From positions 1-6,859 of the forward strand of contig JAHZLG010000216.1 in assembly GCA_022599995.1 (NCBI GenBank): a stretch of 6,859 nt of DNA, in the 5' to 3' direction. Position 1 is the stretch's first letter; each line of letters starts with the position of its first letter. A program made the translations under genes and the position numbers. Source of the DNA: Alphaproteobacteria bacterium. Lineage in GTDB: Bacteria > Pseudomonadota > Alphaproteobacteria > CBDBCS01 > JAHZLG01. This document shows positions 1 to 6,182 of this stretch, piece by piece. The notes beneath the pieces were generated by a model that saw only the letters and a list, made by a program, of their open reading frames with translations, was not told where the DNA came from and searched no databases.

Positions 1-2
1 AG

Positions 3-107
3 CTAAGTGCGCGGCGGGGAGACACCAACTAAGTGCGCGGCGGGAAGGCAACAGCTAAGGGCGCGGCGGGGAGGCACCAACTAAGTGCGCGGCGGGGGAG
101 GCACCAC
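3..107. repeat. 26-bp tandem repeat, four units, at the kinase gene end
   Basis: Units start at 3, 29, 55 and 81, each opening with CTAAG, and share a core close to CTAAGTGCGCGGCGGGGAGG followed by CACCA or CAACA. A fifth CTAAG at 112 is off register by 5 bases. The G run after GCGGC is 4, 3, 4 and 5 bases long in units 1 to 4. The array touches the left window edge and may continue. There are no unique spacers, so it is not a CRISPR array. Read on the minus strand, unit 4 encodes the last residues and the TAG stop of the histidine kinase. Function unknown; it may be a minisatellite. Confidence 0.85.
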
Positions 108-1475
108 CTTGCTAAGCGGAAAACGAACACGAAACGTTGTCCCGCTAGCATTGGTCGTAACCAGCCGCAAATTCGCGCCAAGGTTCGACGCCATCTCGTA
201 GGCAATGGGCAGGCCAAGCCCTGAGCCTCCCCCGCGCACACCGCCTTGGAACGGCACAAAAAGCTTTTCGATCGCTTTGGGTGGCAACCCCGGGCCATTG
301 TCGGTCATGTCGATGGCGAGGTCTTCATTGATGATGGTCTGATCGACGGTGACATTCGTTGCGCCGGCTTGGATAGCGTTGCGCAAGATGTTCACAAAAA
401 TACGGTAGAAATCTTGTTTTCTGCCGACCACCACGGTCTTCGGATCAAGTTGATTGACAAGGGTTGCTTTGCCAAAGGCGTCTGCCGACAGCTCGGCGGT
501 GACGTCGTCCAGCACGTCGTGCAGTGACAGCTCTTCGTCTTTTCCTCGTGCTTTGCCGTCTGTACGGACGTATTCGAGTATCTGATCGCACATGGCGATA
601 GACTGCCGCATCGATCGCATGATGACTCGGATACGCTCGTCGTATTTGGGGTCATCGGTCCCCTTGGCTTGCAGCACCTCCGCATGGAGGATGGTCGAGC
701 TCATCATGTTCCGAATATCGTGATTCACCTTGTTCAATGACTCGCCAAGGTTGGCCAGTCGCTTGTTCTCCAGCAATGACAGCTGCAACCCCTTCTGGAG
801 GTCGATAAGCTCACGATGCAGCTCTGAGACGGCGGTTTGGTCGTCTGAGATAAATACGTTGTAAAAAGGGCGTTTGGGATTGGCGGCGAATTTGCGGATA
901 TGCTCGCGCATGGTGTGGATGTGATTCACGATGTGCCGCTGGTACCACAGCATAAACCCAAGCATGCCGACAAATGAGGGCAAGAAGAAGGCAATCATAT
1001 TCGCCAGCAGGTTGGTGCTTTCTTCGTTCAGCGTCTCGATCTCCATCTCGACGGCAACGAGCAGAGGTTGATTCGCAGCCACCCCTTCTTCGACCACTTC
1101 GTTTACCGGCAGCACGACGAGGGCCTTCGTGTAGTCGCTATCGAGCACCCGCAGGGCCTCATAGAACATAGACCACGTCGATTCTAGGTCGCTAAGCAGA
1201 TAGTAGTTAGGATGGGTCAGGATAACCGACCGATTGCCAACCAGCACTGTTTCGATCGGAAAGACGAATCCGCCATCGGGTTGAATGTCGGGCAGTGTTT
1301 GTCCCACTGCATCCTGAACGAGCTGCGTAAAGCTGGTGTCACCATCCAGCAAGGCAAGCTGGCGGTGGTACCACTCGGTACGGGTCTGCACGATGTTCCA
1401 CCAAATCATGATCACGGTCAACACGAAGACCAGTGATATCATCGACAACATCATACGAAGAAATGATCTGTCCAT
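81..1475 (-). CDS. Membrane-bound sensor histidine kinase
   Basis: A 464-residue inner-membrane kinase that should autophosphorylate on histidine and pass the phosphate to a response regulator not present here. Residues 8-29 and 157-178 are hydrophobic and fit two membrane segments flanking a periplasmic sensor region of about 125 residues. A helical linker (180-245) follows, with no clear HAMP domain. The H-box is VNHDIRNMMSS with His252. The ATPase domain shows an N-box (VNILRNAIQ, Asn362/Asn366), G1 box (DMTDNGPGLP, 390-398), F-box (KLFVPF) and G2 box (GGGSGLGL, 415-422). I chose the ATG at 1475 because the longer frame back to 1562 runs into tRNA-Phe, and because AAAGGA (1479-1484) precedes this ATG, although only 3 nt away. 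The product ends in VVPPPPRT, encoded by repeat unit 4. It lies 57 nt downstream of tRNA-Phe on the same strand and may be co-transcribed. The signal sensed is unknown. Confidence 0.92.
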   Translation of the reverse strand: MDRSFLRMMLSMISLVFVLTVIMIWWNIVQTRTEWYHRQLALLDGDTSFTQLVQDAVGQTLPDIQPDGGFVFPIETVLVGNRSVILTHPNYYLLSDLESTWSMFYEALRVLDSDYTKALVVLPVNEVVEEGVAANQPLLVAVEMEIETLNEESTNLLANMIAFFLPSFVGMLGFMLWYQRHIVNHIHTMREHIRKFAANPKRPFYNVFISDDQTAVSELHRELIDLQKGLQLSLLENKRLANLGESLNKVNHDIRNMMSSTILHAEVLQAKGTDDPKYDERIRVIMRSMRQSIAMCDQILEYVRTDGKARGKDEELSLHDVLDDVTAELSADAFGKATLVNQLDPKTVVVGRKQDFYRIFVNILRNAIQAGATNVTVDQTIINEDLAIDMTDNGPGLPPKAIEKLFVPFQGGVRGGGSGLGLPIAYEMASNLGANLRLVTTNASGTTFRVRFPLSKVVPPPPRT

Positions 1476-1532
1476 GGGTCCTTTGCGAGGGGCTACTATG
1501 CAGATAAGACGGACATGGTGGCAGCAGAAATA

Positions 1533-1605
1533 TGCCCAGGGACGGATTTGAACCGCCGACACAGGGATTTTCAGTCCCTTGCTCTACCAACTGAGCTACC
1601 TGGGC
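1533..1605 (-). tRNA. tRNA-Phe (anticodon GAA)
   Basis: The minus strand folds into a full 73-nt cloverleaf. The acceptor stem GCCCAGG pairs with CCTGGGC, the D stem is GCTC/GAGC, and the anticodon stem AGGGA/TCCCT closes the loop CTGAAAA. The T arm is GGCGG-TTCAAAT-CCGTC with one G-U pair, and the discriminator base is A. The anticodon GAA lies at 1570-1572 and reads UUU/UUC codons. CCA is not encoded (TA follows the discriminator), so it must be added by tRNA nucleotidyltransferase. Its 5' end is only 3 nt from the 3' end of tRNA-Arg. Confidence 0.98.
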
Positions 1606-1608
1606 ATC

Positions 1609-1682
1609 CGCGCCCGGAAGGATTCGAACCTCCGACCTTTTGATTCGTAGTCAAACACTCTATCCAGCTGAGCTACGGGCGC
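1609..1682 (-). tRNA. tRNA-Arg (anticodon ACG)
   Basis: The minus strand folds into a 74-nt cloverleaf. The acceptor stem GCGCCCG pairs with CGGGCGC, the D stem is GCTC/GAGT, and the anticodon stem TTTGA/TCAAA closes the loop CTACGAA. The T arm is GGAGG-TTCGAAT-CCTTC and the discriminator is G. The anticodon ACG (1646-1648) is expected to be deaminated to ICG by TadA so that it reads CGU, CGC and CGA. CCA is not encoded. It is the first gene after the promoter at 1691-1719, and the intergenic GAT (1606-1608) is all that separates it from tRNA-Phe. Confidence 0.98.
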
Positions 1683-1690
1683 ATTTTTTT

Positions 1691-1719
1691 CGCATAGCTC
1701 TTGTCAGGAGCCACGTCAA
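1691..1719 (-). promoter_or_regulatory. Predicted sigma70-type promoter for tRNA-Arg/tRNA-Phe
   Basis: On the minus strand, TTGACG (1714-1719) and TATGCG (1691-1696) are separated by exactly 17 bases. The -35 box matches five of six consensus bases and the -10 box keeps TAT. The expected transcription start is an A near 1684, only about two bases before the first tRNA base, so the primary transcript would have almost no 5' leader. A run of seven A residues (1684-1690, read as the minus strand) separates the -10 box from the tRNA. Confidence 0.6.
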
Positions 1720-1813
1720 AATGGATAAGTCTGTTGCTTCTTTCTGTCAAGGCAGGGCATGGTAGCTTGGGTGTGCCTAGCGCGGATTGCCGCGGGCCAT
1801 TCGGGGCGGCGCT

Positions 1814-1847
1814 GTCACCTTTTCCTTTTGTTTTTGTGTTGCATTCT
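1814..1847 (+). promoter_or_regulatory. Pyrimidine-rich leader of purB without a Shine-Dalgarno
   Basis: The 34 bases before the purB ATG are dominated by T and C (for example CACCTTTTCCTTTTG) and contain no GGAG-like ribosome binding site. U-rich leaders can be engaged by ribosomal protein S1, so initiation here may rely on S1 or on an unstructured leader. I found no convincing promoter for purB; a weak TTGCTT at 1733 lacks a good -10 box. The rest of 1683-1847 holds only the divergent tRNA promoter. Confidence 0.3.
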
Positions 1848-3188
1848 ATGGTACCCAGTCGCTACGCCCGCCCCGAGATGACCGCGATCTGGGAGGACGA
1901 CAACAAATATGCGCTCTGGCTCGAGATCGAAACCTGCGCCGCGGAGGCGATGGGCGAGCAGGGATTGATCCCGTCCTCAGTGGGGGAGGAGTTGCGCGCA
2001 CACGGGCGTGTCTCGGCCGCGCGCATCGCTGAGATCGAAAAAACCACGCGGCACGATGTGATAGCCTTCTTGACGAATTTGGCCGAATCGCTTTCGGATT
2101 CGTCGCGCTACGTCCATCAGGGCATGACCTCGTCTGATGTGCTCGATACGTGTCTGGCACTTCAGTTGCGGCAGTCGGCGGATCTGCTGTTGACGGGAAC
2201 GGATGCCTTGCTCGCCGCCCTTAAGGCACGGGCATTCGAACACAAAATGACGGTGACCATCGGGCGGTCGCATGGGATACACGCCGAGCCGACCAGTTTC
2301 GGGCTGAAGCTTGCGGGGTTTTACGCGGCCGTGGAGCGGGCGAGAGCGCGGCTGATCGCGGCACGCGAGGAAATCGCCACCTGCGCCATATCGGGAGCCG
2401 TGGGCAATTTCGTGCACCTCGACCCAACCATCGAGTTGCGGGTGGCCGAGAAGCTTGGCTTGCAGTGTGAGCCGATCTCGACGCAGGTGATTCCCCGTGA
2501 TCGTCATGCGTGGTTTTTCGCCGCATTAGGCAACATGGCATCGGTGATCGAGCTTATCGCCACTGAGATACGTCACCTTCAACGCTCGGAGGTACGCGAG
2601 GCCGAGGAGTACTTCCACGCCGGGCAGAAGGGGTCATCGGCGATGCCGCACAAGCGCAACCCCATTCTCACAGAGAATCTCACAGGGCTGGCGCGCCTGA
2701 TTCGGAGCAGCCTCCACCCTGCGATGGAGAACGTCGCCCTATGGCACGAGCGCGATATTTCGCACAGCTCGGTTGAGCGGATCATCGCCCCGCAGGGGTG
2801 TATCTTGTTGGATTTTGCTTTGGCGCGGCTGACGGGGGTGATTCACAATTTGGTGGTTTACCCCGAGGCGATGGCAAGGAATGTCGCCTTGTTTCACGGG
2901 TTGCATCATTCGCAAACGGTCATGCTGGCGTTGACCCGTGCCGGGATGTTGCGCGAGGAGGCCTATGCCCACGTGCAGGCGTGCTCAATGCAGTGCTGGG
3001 AGGAAGGCGTGGATTTTATCGACGTCTTGCTTGCGAGCCCGGCAATAGTGTTGGCCCTAGGATCATCAATGCTGGAGTCGCTTCGCGGCGCCGATCATTA
3101 TTTGCGGCACGTTGACACCGTGTTTGACCGCGTGTTTGGCACGGAGACCGTCCCCGCCGACCACACCAGCCCTCAAGCGACTAGCTAG
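1848..3188 (+). CDS. purB: Adenylosuccinate lyase
   Basis: A 446-residue cytoplasmic enzyme of the fumarase/aspartase superfamily. It releases fumarate twice in purine synthesis, from SAICAR to give AICAR and from adenylosuccinate to give AMP. It normally works as a homotetramer with shared active sites. Visible hallmarks are the N-terminus VPSRYARPEMTAIW, TRHDVIAF (67-74), VHQGMTSSD with His90, GRSHGIHAEPTSFG with His142 and His145, and the superfamily signature GSSAMPHKRNP (262-272), whose flexible loop carries the catalytic serine, probably Ser263. The length fits the short bacterial PurB type of about 430-450 residues. I chose the ATG at 1848 because family members start a few residues before the RY-RPEM motif. 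The frame is open back to a TTG at 1701, but that stretch is not PurB-like and overlaps the tRNA promoter. No Shine-Dalgarno is seen. The gene ends 1 nt before the rph stop codon on the opposite strand. Confidence 0.97.
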   Translation: MVPSRYARPEMTAIWEDDNKYALWLEIETCAAEAMGEQGLIPSSVGEELRAHGRVSAARIAEIEKTTRHDVIAFLTNLAESLSDSSRYVHQGMTSSDVLDTCLALQLRQSADLLLTGTDALLAALKARAFEHKMTVTIGRSHGIHAEPTSFGLKLAGFYAAVERARARLIAAREEIATCAISGAVGNFVHLDPTIELRVAEKLGLQCEPISTQVIPRDRHAWFFAALGNMASVIELIATEIRHLQRSEVREAEEYFHAGQKGSSAMPHKRNPILTENLTGLARLIRSSLHPAMENVALWHERDISHSSVERIIAPQGCILLDFALARLTGVIHNLVVYPEAMARNVALFHGLHHSQTVMLALTRAGMLREEAYAHVQACSMQCWEEGVDFIDVLLASPAIVLALGSSMLESLRGADHYLRHVDTVFDRVFGTETVPADHTSPQATS

Positions 3189-3189
3189 C

Positions 3190-3963
3190 TTAGCTGGTCT
3201 CTGCGTCCAATGCCGCCCGTTGTGCCTCGGCCAGCGTTGGCACAGCCGTGCGCGCCAGGGCGAGCATGGAAGGGAGCACCTCAGCATCGCAAGGCGTTCC
3301 TTCTACCGAGAACCCCACATCGATCAATTGCCCGGTAGTCGTAAACACAAAGTTGGCATCGACATTCAACCGTTCATCCTCGGCATAGTTCGGGTCGAGC
3401 AGCAAATTGTCGCCGAATTGCCCCACGCTAAGCGCAACCGCCCCGGCAAAGGGGGCGGGTGCAGGGGTCGGCAATCCTGCGAGCGGGGTTTGTTTTCGCC
3501 GACGCGAAGAAGGTCTTGGCGCACGCAGCCCCTCGAGTGCCATCGCCACCGCGACCGAGGCCGCGGTGATCGACGCGGTACGCGTGCCGCCGTCGGCCAC
3601 AATAACATCGCAATCAATGCGCAGAGTGACCTCACCGACAGCTTCAAGTGGCGTCACCGCGCGCAGGCTGCGTCCGATAAGCCGGGAAATCTCTTTGGTG
3701 CGCCCGCCGTCGAGTGTGCTGCGGCGATCGACGCGTTGTTTTGTGCTGCGCGGCAACATGCTGTACTCGGCGGTCAGCCAGCCTGCTCCTTGGCCGCGCA
3801 TGAACCGGGGCACCGAATCCTCGACTGAGACGACCGCCAACACCTCGGTCGCGCCCATTTTTATCCAGCAACTCCCTTCGGCGTGGGGGTAGTAGCCTGC
3901 TTGCATAGAGACCGGGCGCATCGCATCGCGTGCACGGCCATCGGGGCGATCAGAAAGGTTCAT
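3190..3963 (-). CDS. rph: Ribonuclease PH
   Basis: A 257-residue phosphorolytic 3'-5' exoribonuclease that trims tRNA precursors at the 3' end and degrades structured RNA using phosphate. It acts as a hexameric ring in the cytoplasm. Family blocks in order are HAEGSCWIKMG (27-37), VPRFMRGQGAGWLTAEYSMLPRS (51-73), GGRTKEISRLIGRSLRA (86-102), the phosphate-site block DCDVIVADGGTRTASIT (117-133, Arg128 and upstream Arg88), LLLDPNYAED with Asp190 and Asp196 as likely metal/catalytic aspartates, and a final ALARTAVPTLAEAQRAAL helix. It is about 20 residues longer than the usual 238; most of the excess is a basic/proline-rich insert near 147-170. The ATG at 3963 gives the usual short arm before DAMRPV; Met15 (3921) is a less likely start. 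The ribosome site is poor (only TGGA). The gene converges on purB with a 1-nt gap. A 216-nt spacer separates it from the substrate-binding protein gene upstream. Confidence 0.96.
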   Translation of the reverse strand: MNLSDRPDGRARDAMRPVSMQAGYYPHAEGSCWIKMGATEVLAVVSVEDSVPRFMRGQGAGWLTAEYSMLPRSTKQRVDRRSTLDGGRTKEISRLIGRSLRAVTPLEAVGEVTLRIDCDVIVADGGTRTASITAASVAVAMALEGLRAPRPSSRRRKQTPLAGLPTPAPAPFAGAVALSVGQFGDNLLLDPNYAEDERLNVDANFVFTTTGQLIDVGFSVEGTPCDAEVLPSMLALARTAVPTLAEAQRAALDAETS

Positions 3964-4006
3964 CGGGTATCCAGAAGCGGCGGGGATAAATCAAAGGCGA
4001 GAAAGA

Positions 4007-4056
4007 AAGCTAAGCAAGGAAGCTAAGCAGGAACCAAGCAGGGGAACCAAGAAAGG
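4007..4056. repeat. Purine-rich 12-13 bp tandem repeat upstream of rph
   Basis: Four imperfect units: AAGCTAAGCAAGG (4007-4019), AAGCTAAGCAGG (4020-4031), AACCAAGCAGGGG (4032-4044) and AACCAAGAAAGG (4045-4056). They lie 44-93 nt before the rph start, in the 216-nt spacer 3964-4179, and read as a pyrimidine tract on the coding (minus) strand. The remainder of the spacer shows no gene, no clear terminator for the upstream substrate-binding protein gene and no convincing promoter for rph. A TTGCTT on the minus strand within the repeat could be a weak -35 element. Confidence 0.7.
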
Positions 4057-4179
4057 AAATGGGATAGGGGTATCGAGCACGCCCCCCATCACCGCAGGCT
4101 TAGACAAAGAGGCCAAGGCGACCGAATCGTCCCAGAGGCAAGGACGCGCAAAGAGGGACAACGATGGGCACTGCTGGCT

Positions 4180-5652
4180 CTACTCCCACGCAACCCGCGT
4201 CATGTCGTTGGCTTGTATGGGGGCATTTGCCCACAGCCCCTTGATGGTGCGCTTCCAGACGCCAATCTTCGGCAGTTGGAACAAAAAGACATTCACGCAG
4301 TCATCCGCCAGCAGGGTTTGGAATTCGCCAAGTATCTGCTTGCTTTGGTCGAGATCGGTGGTCGCGTGCAGCCGCTCAAGCAGGGTTTGGGCTTCGGAAT
4401 TCGCATAGTTAAAATAGTATTTTTCGCGGGCATAGATCTCGATGTCGTCGGGCTCGGTATGGGCGACAATCGTCATATGGTACTGCGATTCGCGGAACAC
4501 ACTGCGGAGCCAATCCGACCACGAGACCACTTGCACATTAACGGTCATGCCTTTTTGCCGCAGCTGGATGGCAATCAGCTCGCCGGAGCGCTGGGCATAG
4601 CCCGGGGGAGGCAACACCAAGTCAACGGGCTCGGCGGTCAACGCAGTAGGCAGGACTTCATCGGCCGCATAGGGCTGACGCTGACTGAGGTCGACATACT
4701 CGTCGCGATGGGGGGCAAAGTGGCTGCCGATCGGCGTTCCTGCACCGAACATGGCAAGCTCGATAAGGGTGGGGCGATCGATGGCACGGGTAAGGGCACA
4801 GCGATTCTCACGGCTATTGAACGGGGGGCGTGCATTGTTCAAGGCGAGGATGGTCTCGCCCTCGGTGGTGCCAAGGGTGATCGCAAATGTGTCTTTTGCT
4901 CGAATCAGATCGAGTGCTTCGGGGGCGGGGAAATTGGGGAATCCATCGACTCGCCCGGTTAGCAGGGCGGCCAATGCGGCATTCGGGTCGGCAAGAAACA
5001 GAAATGTCACGGTGGGAATCGGGACTTGCCGCCACGCGGTCGGCACTGCTTTGAGGGTGATTTGCTCCCCACGTCGCCAGCTCTGCACCTGATACGGCCC
5101 TGTTCCATTGGGCGCGGTGTCGTTGGTGTCGACAGTGGTGGGCTCGACCATCACCGCATCCCCCCATGCGAGCACCCGGGGGAAGTCAGCAACAGGGTGT
5201 TTGAGATCAATCCGCACCTCAAAGGGTGACACAACGGCCACGGTCTCGATGGATTCGAAGAGCCGCTTTTGGGCGTTCAATGAATCGGCAGCTTGCGCGC
5301 GCCGAAGCGAGAATGCGACGTGCTCAGCTGTGAAAGCGACGCCATTATGAAATTGAACATCCTGCCTAAGGGTAAATCGCCACTTATCGCCGCGCGCATT
5401 TGCCTCCCATTTGGTCGCGAGGCTAGGTTGCACCCGTCCATTTTGGTCGATGCGGGTTAGTCCTTCGAAGACGTTTTGGTAGACGATTTCATCGGTTGCC
5501 GCCGCGGCGGTCACGGTTGGGTCGAGCACTGGCGGCTCTAATGCCACCCCGAGGGTAAGCTCTTGCGCTTGGGCGAAGGCGGCATTGGCAAGGAGAAAGG
5601 CCGCGGCGAGACAAATCAGCACGCGGTGTTTTCGAGAAATATGTGCGTGCAT
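4180..5652 (-). CDS. ABC transporter substrate-binding protein, family 5
   Basis: A 490-residue periplasmic solute-binding protein of the SBP_bac_5 type (peptide, nickel, opine or glutathione-like ligands). The N-terminus is a classic Sec signal: basic MHAHISRKHR, a hydrophobic core at residues 11-26 and a likely cut after AFA or AQA (27-30). There is no lipobox cysteine, so it should be soluble. Family landmarks are VYQNVFEGLTRID (57-69), LATKWE, WRFTLRQDVQFHNG (91-104), NGTGPYQVQSW (172-182), the LNNARPPF segment (261-268) followed by ALTRAIDRPTLIE, and a C-terminal half ending ANAPIQANDMTRVAWE. Length is normal and it looks intact. I chose the ATG at 5652 because the signal peptide begins there; the frame is open to a TTG at 5745, which would put about 30 extra residues before the signal. 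No Shine-Dalgarno is visible. No permease or ATPase gene flanks it, so the ligand and transporter cannot be named. Confidence 0.92.
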   Translation of the reverse strand: MHAHISRKHRVLICLAAAFLLANAAFAQAQELTLGVALEPPVLDPTVTAAAATDEIVYQNVFEGLTRIDQNGRVQPSLATKWEANARGDKWRFTLRQDVQFHNGVAFTAEHVAFSLRRAQAADSLNAQKRLFESIETVAVVSPFEVRIDLKHPVADFPRVLAWGDAVMVEPTTVDTNDTAPNGTGPYQVQSWRRGEQITLKAVPTAWRQVPIPTVTFLFLADPNAALAALLTGRVDGFPNFPAPEALDLIRAKDTFAITLGTTEGETILALNNARPPFNSRENRCALTRAIDRPTLIELAMFGAGTPIGSHFAPHRDEYVDLSQRQPYAADEVLPTALTAEPVDLVLPPPGYAQRSGELIAIQLRQKGMTVNVQVVSWSDWLRSVFRESQYHMTIVAHTEPDDIEIYAREKYYFNYANSEAQTLLERLHATTDLDQSKQILGEFQTLLADDCVNVFLFQLPKIGVWKRTIKGLWANAPIQANDMTRVAWE

Positions 5653-6003
5653 CGCTGTGGGGCAGATCGAGGGCGAACGAAACCGAGAAACCGAAAAAGC
5701 CGAGAAGGTCGGGGTGAAACCAATATCGGCAAGGGCGTAAATCAAAGGACAGGGTCATCGAATCGATGGCCCTCGCGAACCCTGTCGCCATCGTGCGGGC
5801 GATCACAAGATCGGGCACGGGTGTTTTGGTGCGCGGTTGTCGGGGACGGGTAATTATTGGCTGGGGTTTGCTGCATGGGCGGCATCGATAGCTCCTCGAT
5901 CGTGTGCATGCCTGTTGCCCTTGCGTCTCTTCAGAGCGGGGGGATGCATCAACCAGAGATGACCAAGTCCCTCGTGCAGGTAACACCGACCAGAACGAGT
6001 AGC

Positions 6004-6182
6004 ACCACCAATGCAATGATACGCGTATCACTGACGCTAGCGCCGGCGACGCTAGCGTCGTTGACACTTGTGCCGACGACACTTGTGCCGATGACACTAA
6101 TGCCGACGACACTTGTGCCGATGACACTAATGCCAGTCACATGTACCGGCAACAACCATCAATGCAATGATACTCGTATCAC
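6004..6182. repeat. Direct repeat pair heading the two sub-arrays
   Basis: The 28-nt segments 6004-6031 and 6155-6182 match at 26 of 28 positions, 151 nt apart, and share the exact 14-mer CAATGCAATGATAC (6009-6022 and 6160-6173). Each runs into a 15-bp dyad sub-array. This suggests an ancestral duplication of the head plus the first units, with later divergence. Confidence 0.75.

Noticed and set aside
3..107. CRISPR array, or Haemophilus-type uptake sites because of AAGTGCGCGG
   Set aside because: Units are contiguous without unique spacers. The Haemophilus word is AAGTGCGGT, which is not present, and the copies are tandem instead of dispersed.
1476..1562. N-terminal extension of the histidine kinase
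   Set aside because: It would translate part of tRNA-Phe. The ATG at 1475 starts just before the first membrane helix.
1701..1847. N-terminal extension of PurB from a TTG
   Set aside because: The extra 49 residues have no PurB similarity, and the family N-terminus RY-RPEM begins right after the ATG at 1848.
3112..3828. Plus-strand 238-codon frame antisense to rph
   Set aside because: The opposite strand encodes an unmistakable RNase PH, and this frame also overlaps the end of purB.
4213..4962. Plus-strand 249-codon frame inside the substrate-binding protein gene
   Set aside because: Antisense to a gene with clear family motifs; its product is unlike any family I know and is best explained as a GC-driven shadow frame.
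3987..5748. Shared 11-mer CCTTTGATTTA on the minus strand before rph (3987-3997) and the substrate-binding protein gene (5738-5748)
   Set aside because: An 11-base match pair is expected several times by chance in a window this size, and its distance to the two starts differs (24 against 86 nt).
5489..6127. Minus-strand 212-codon frame starting in the array
   Set aside because: Overlaps the start and signal peptide of the well-supported substrate-binding protein in another frame. The sequence after the repeats looks like a shadow frame.
5949..6155. Minus-strand 68-codon frame with SVVG/SVIG pentad repeats and a hydrophobic end
   Set aside because: TTG start and repeat-driven composition. 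It does not fit the A(D/N)LXX pentapeptide pattern, and there is no supporting context.
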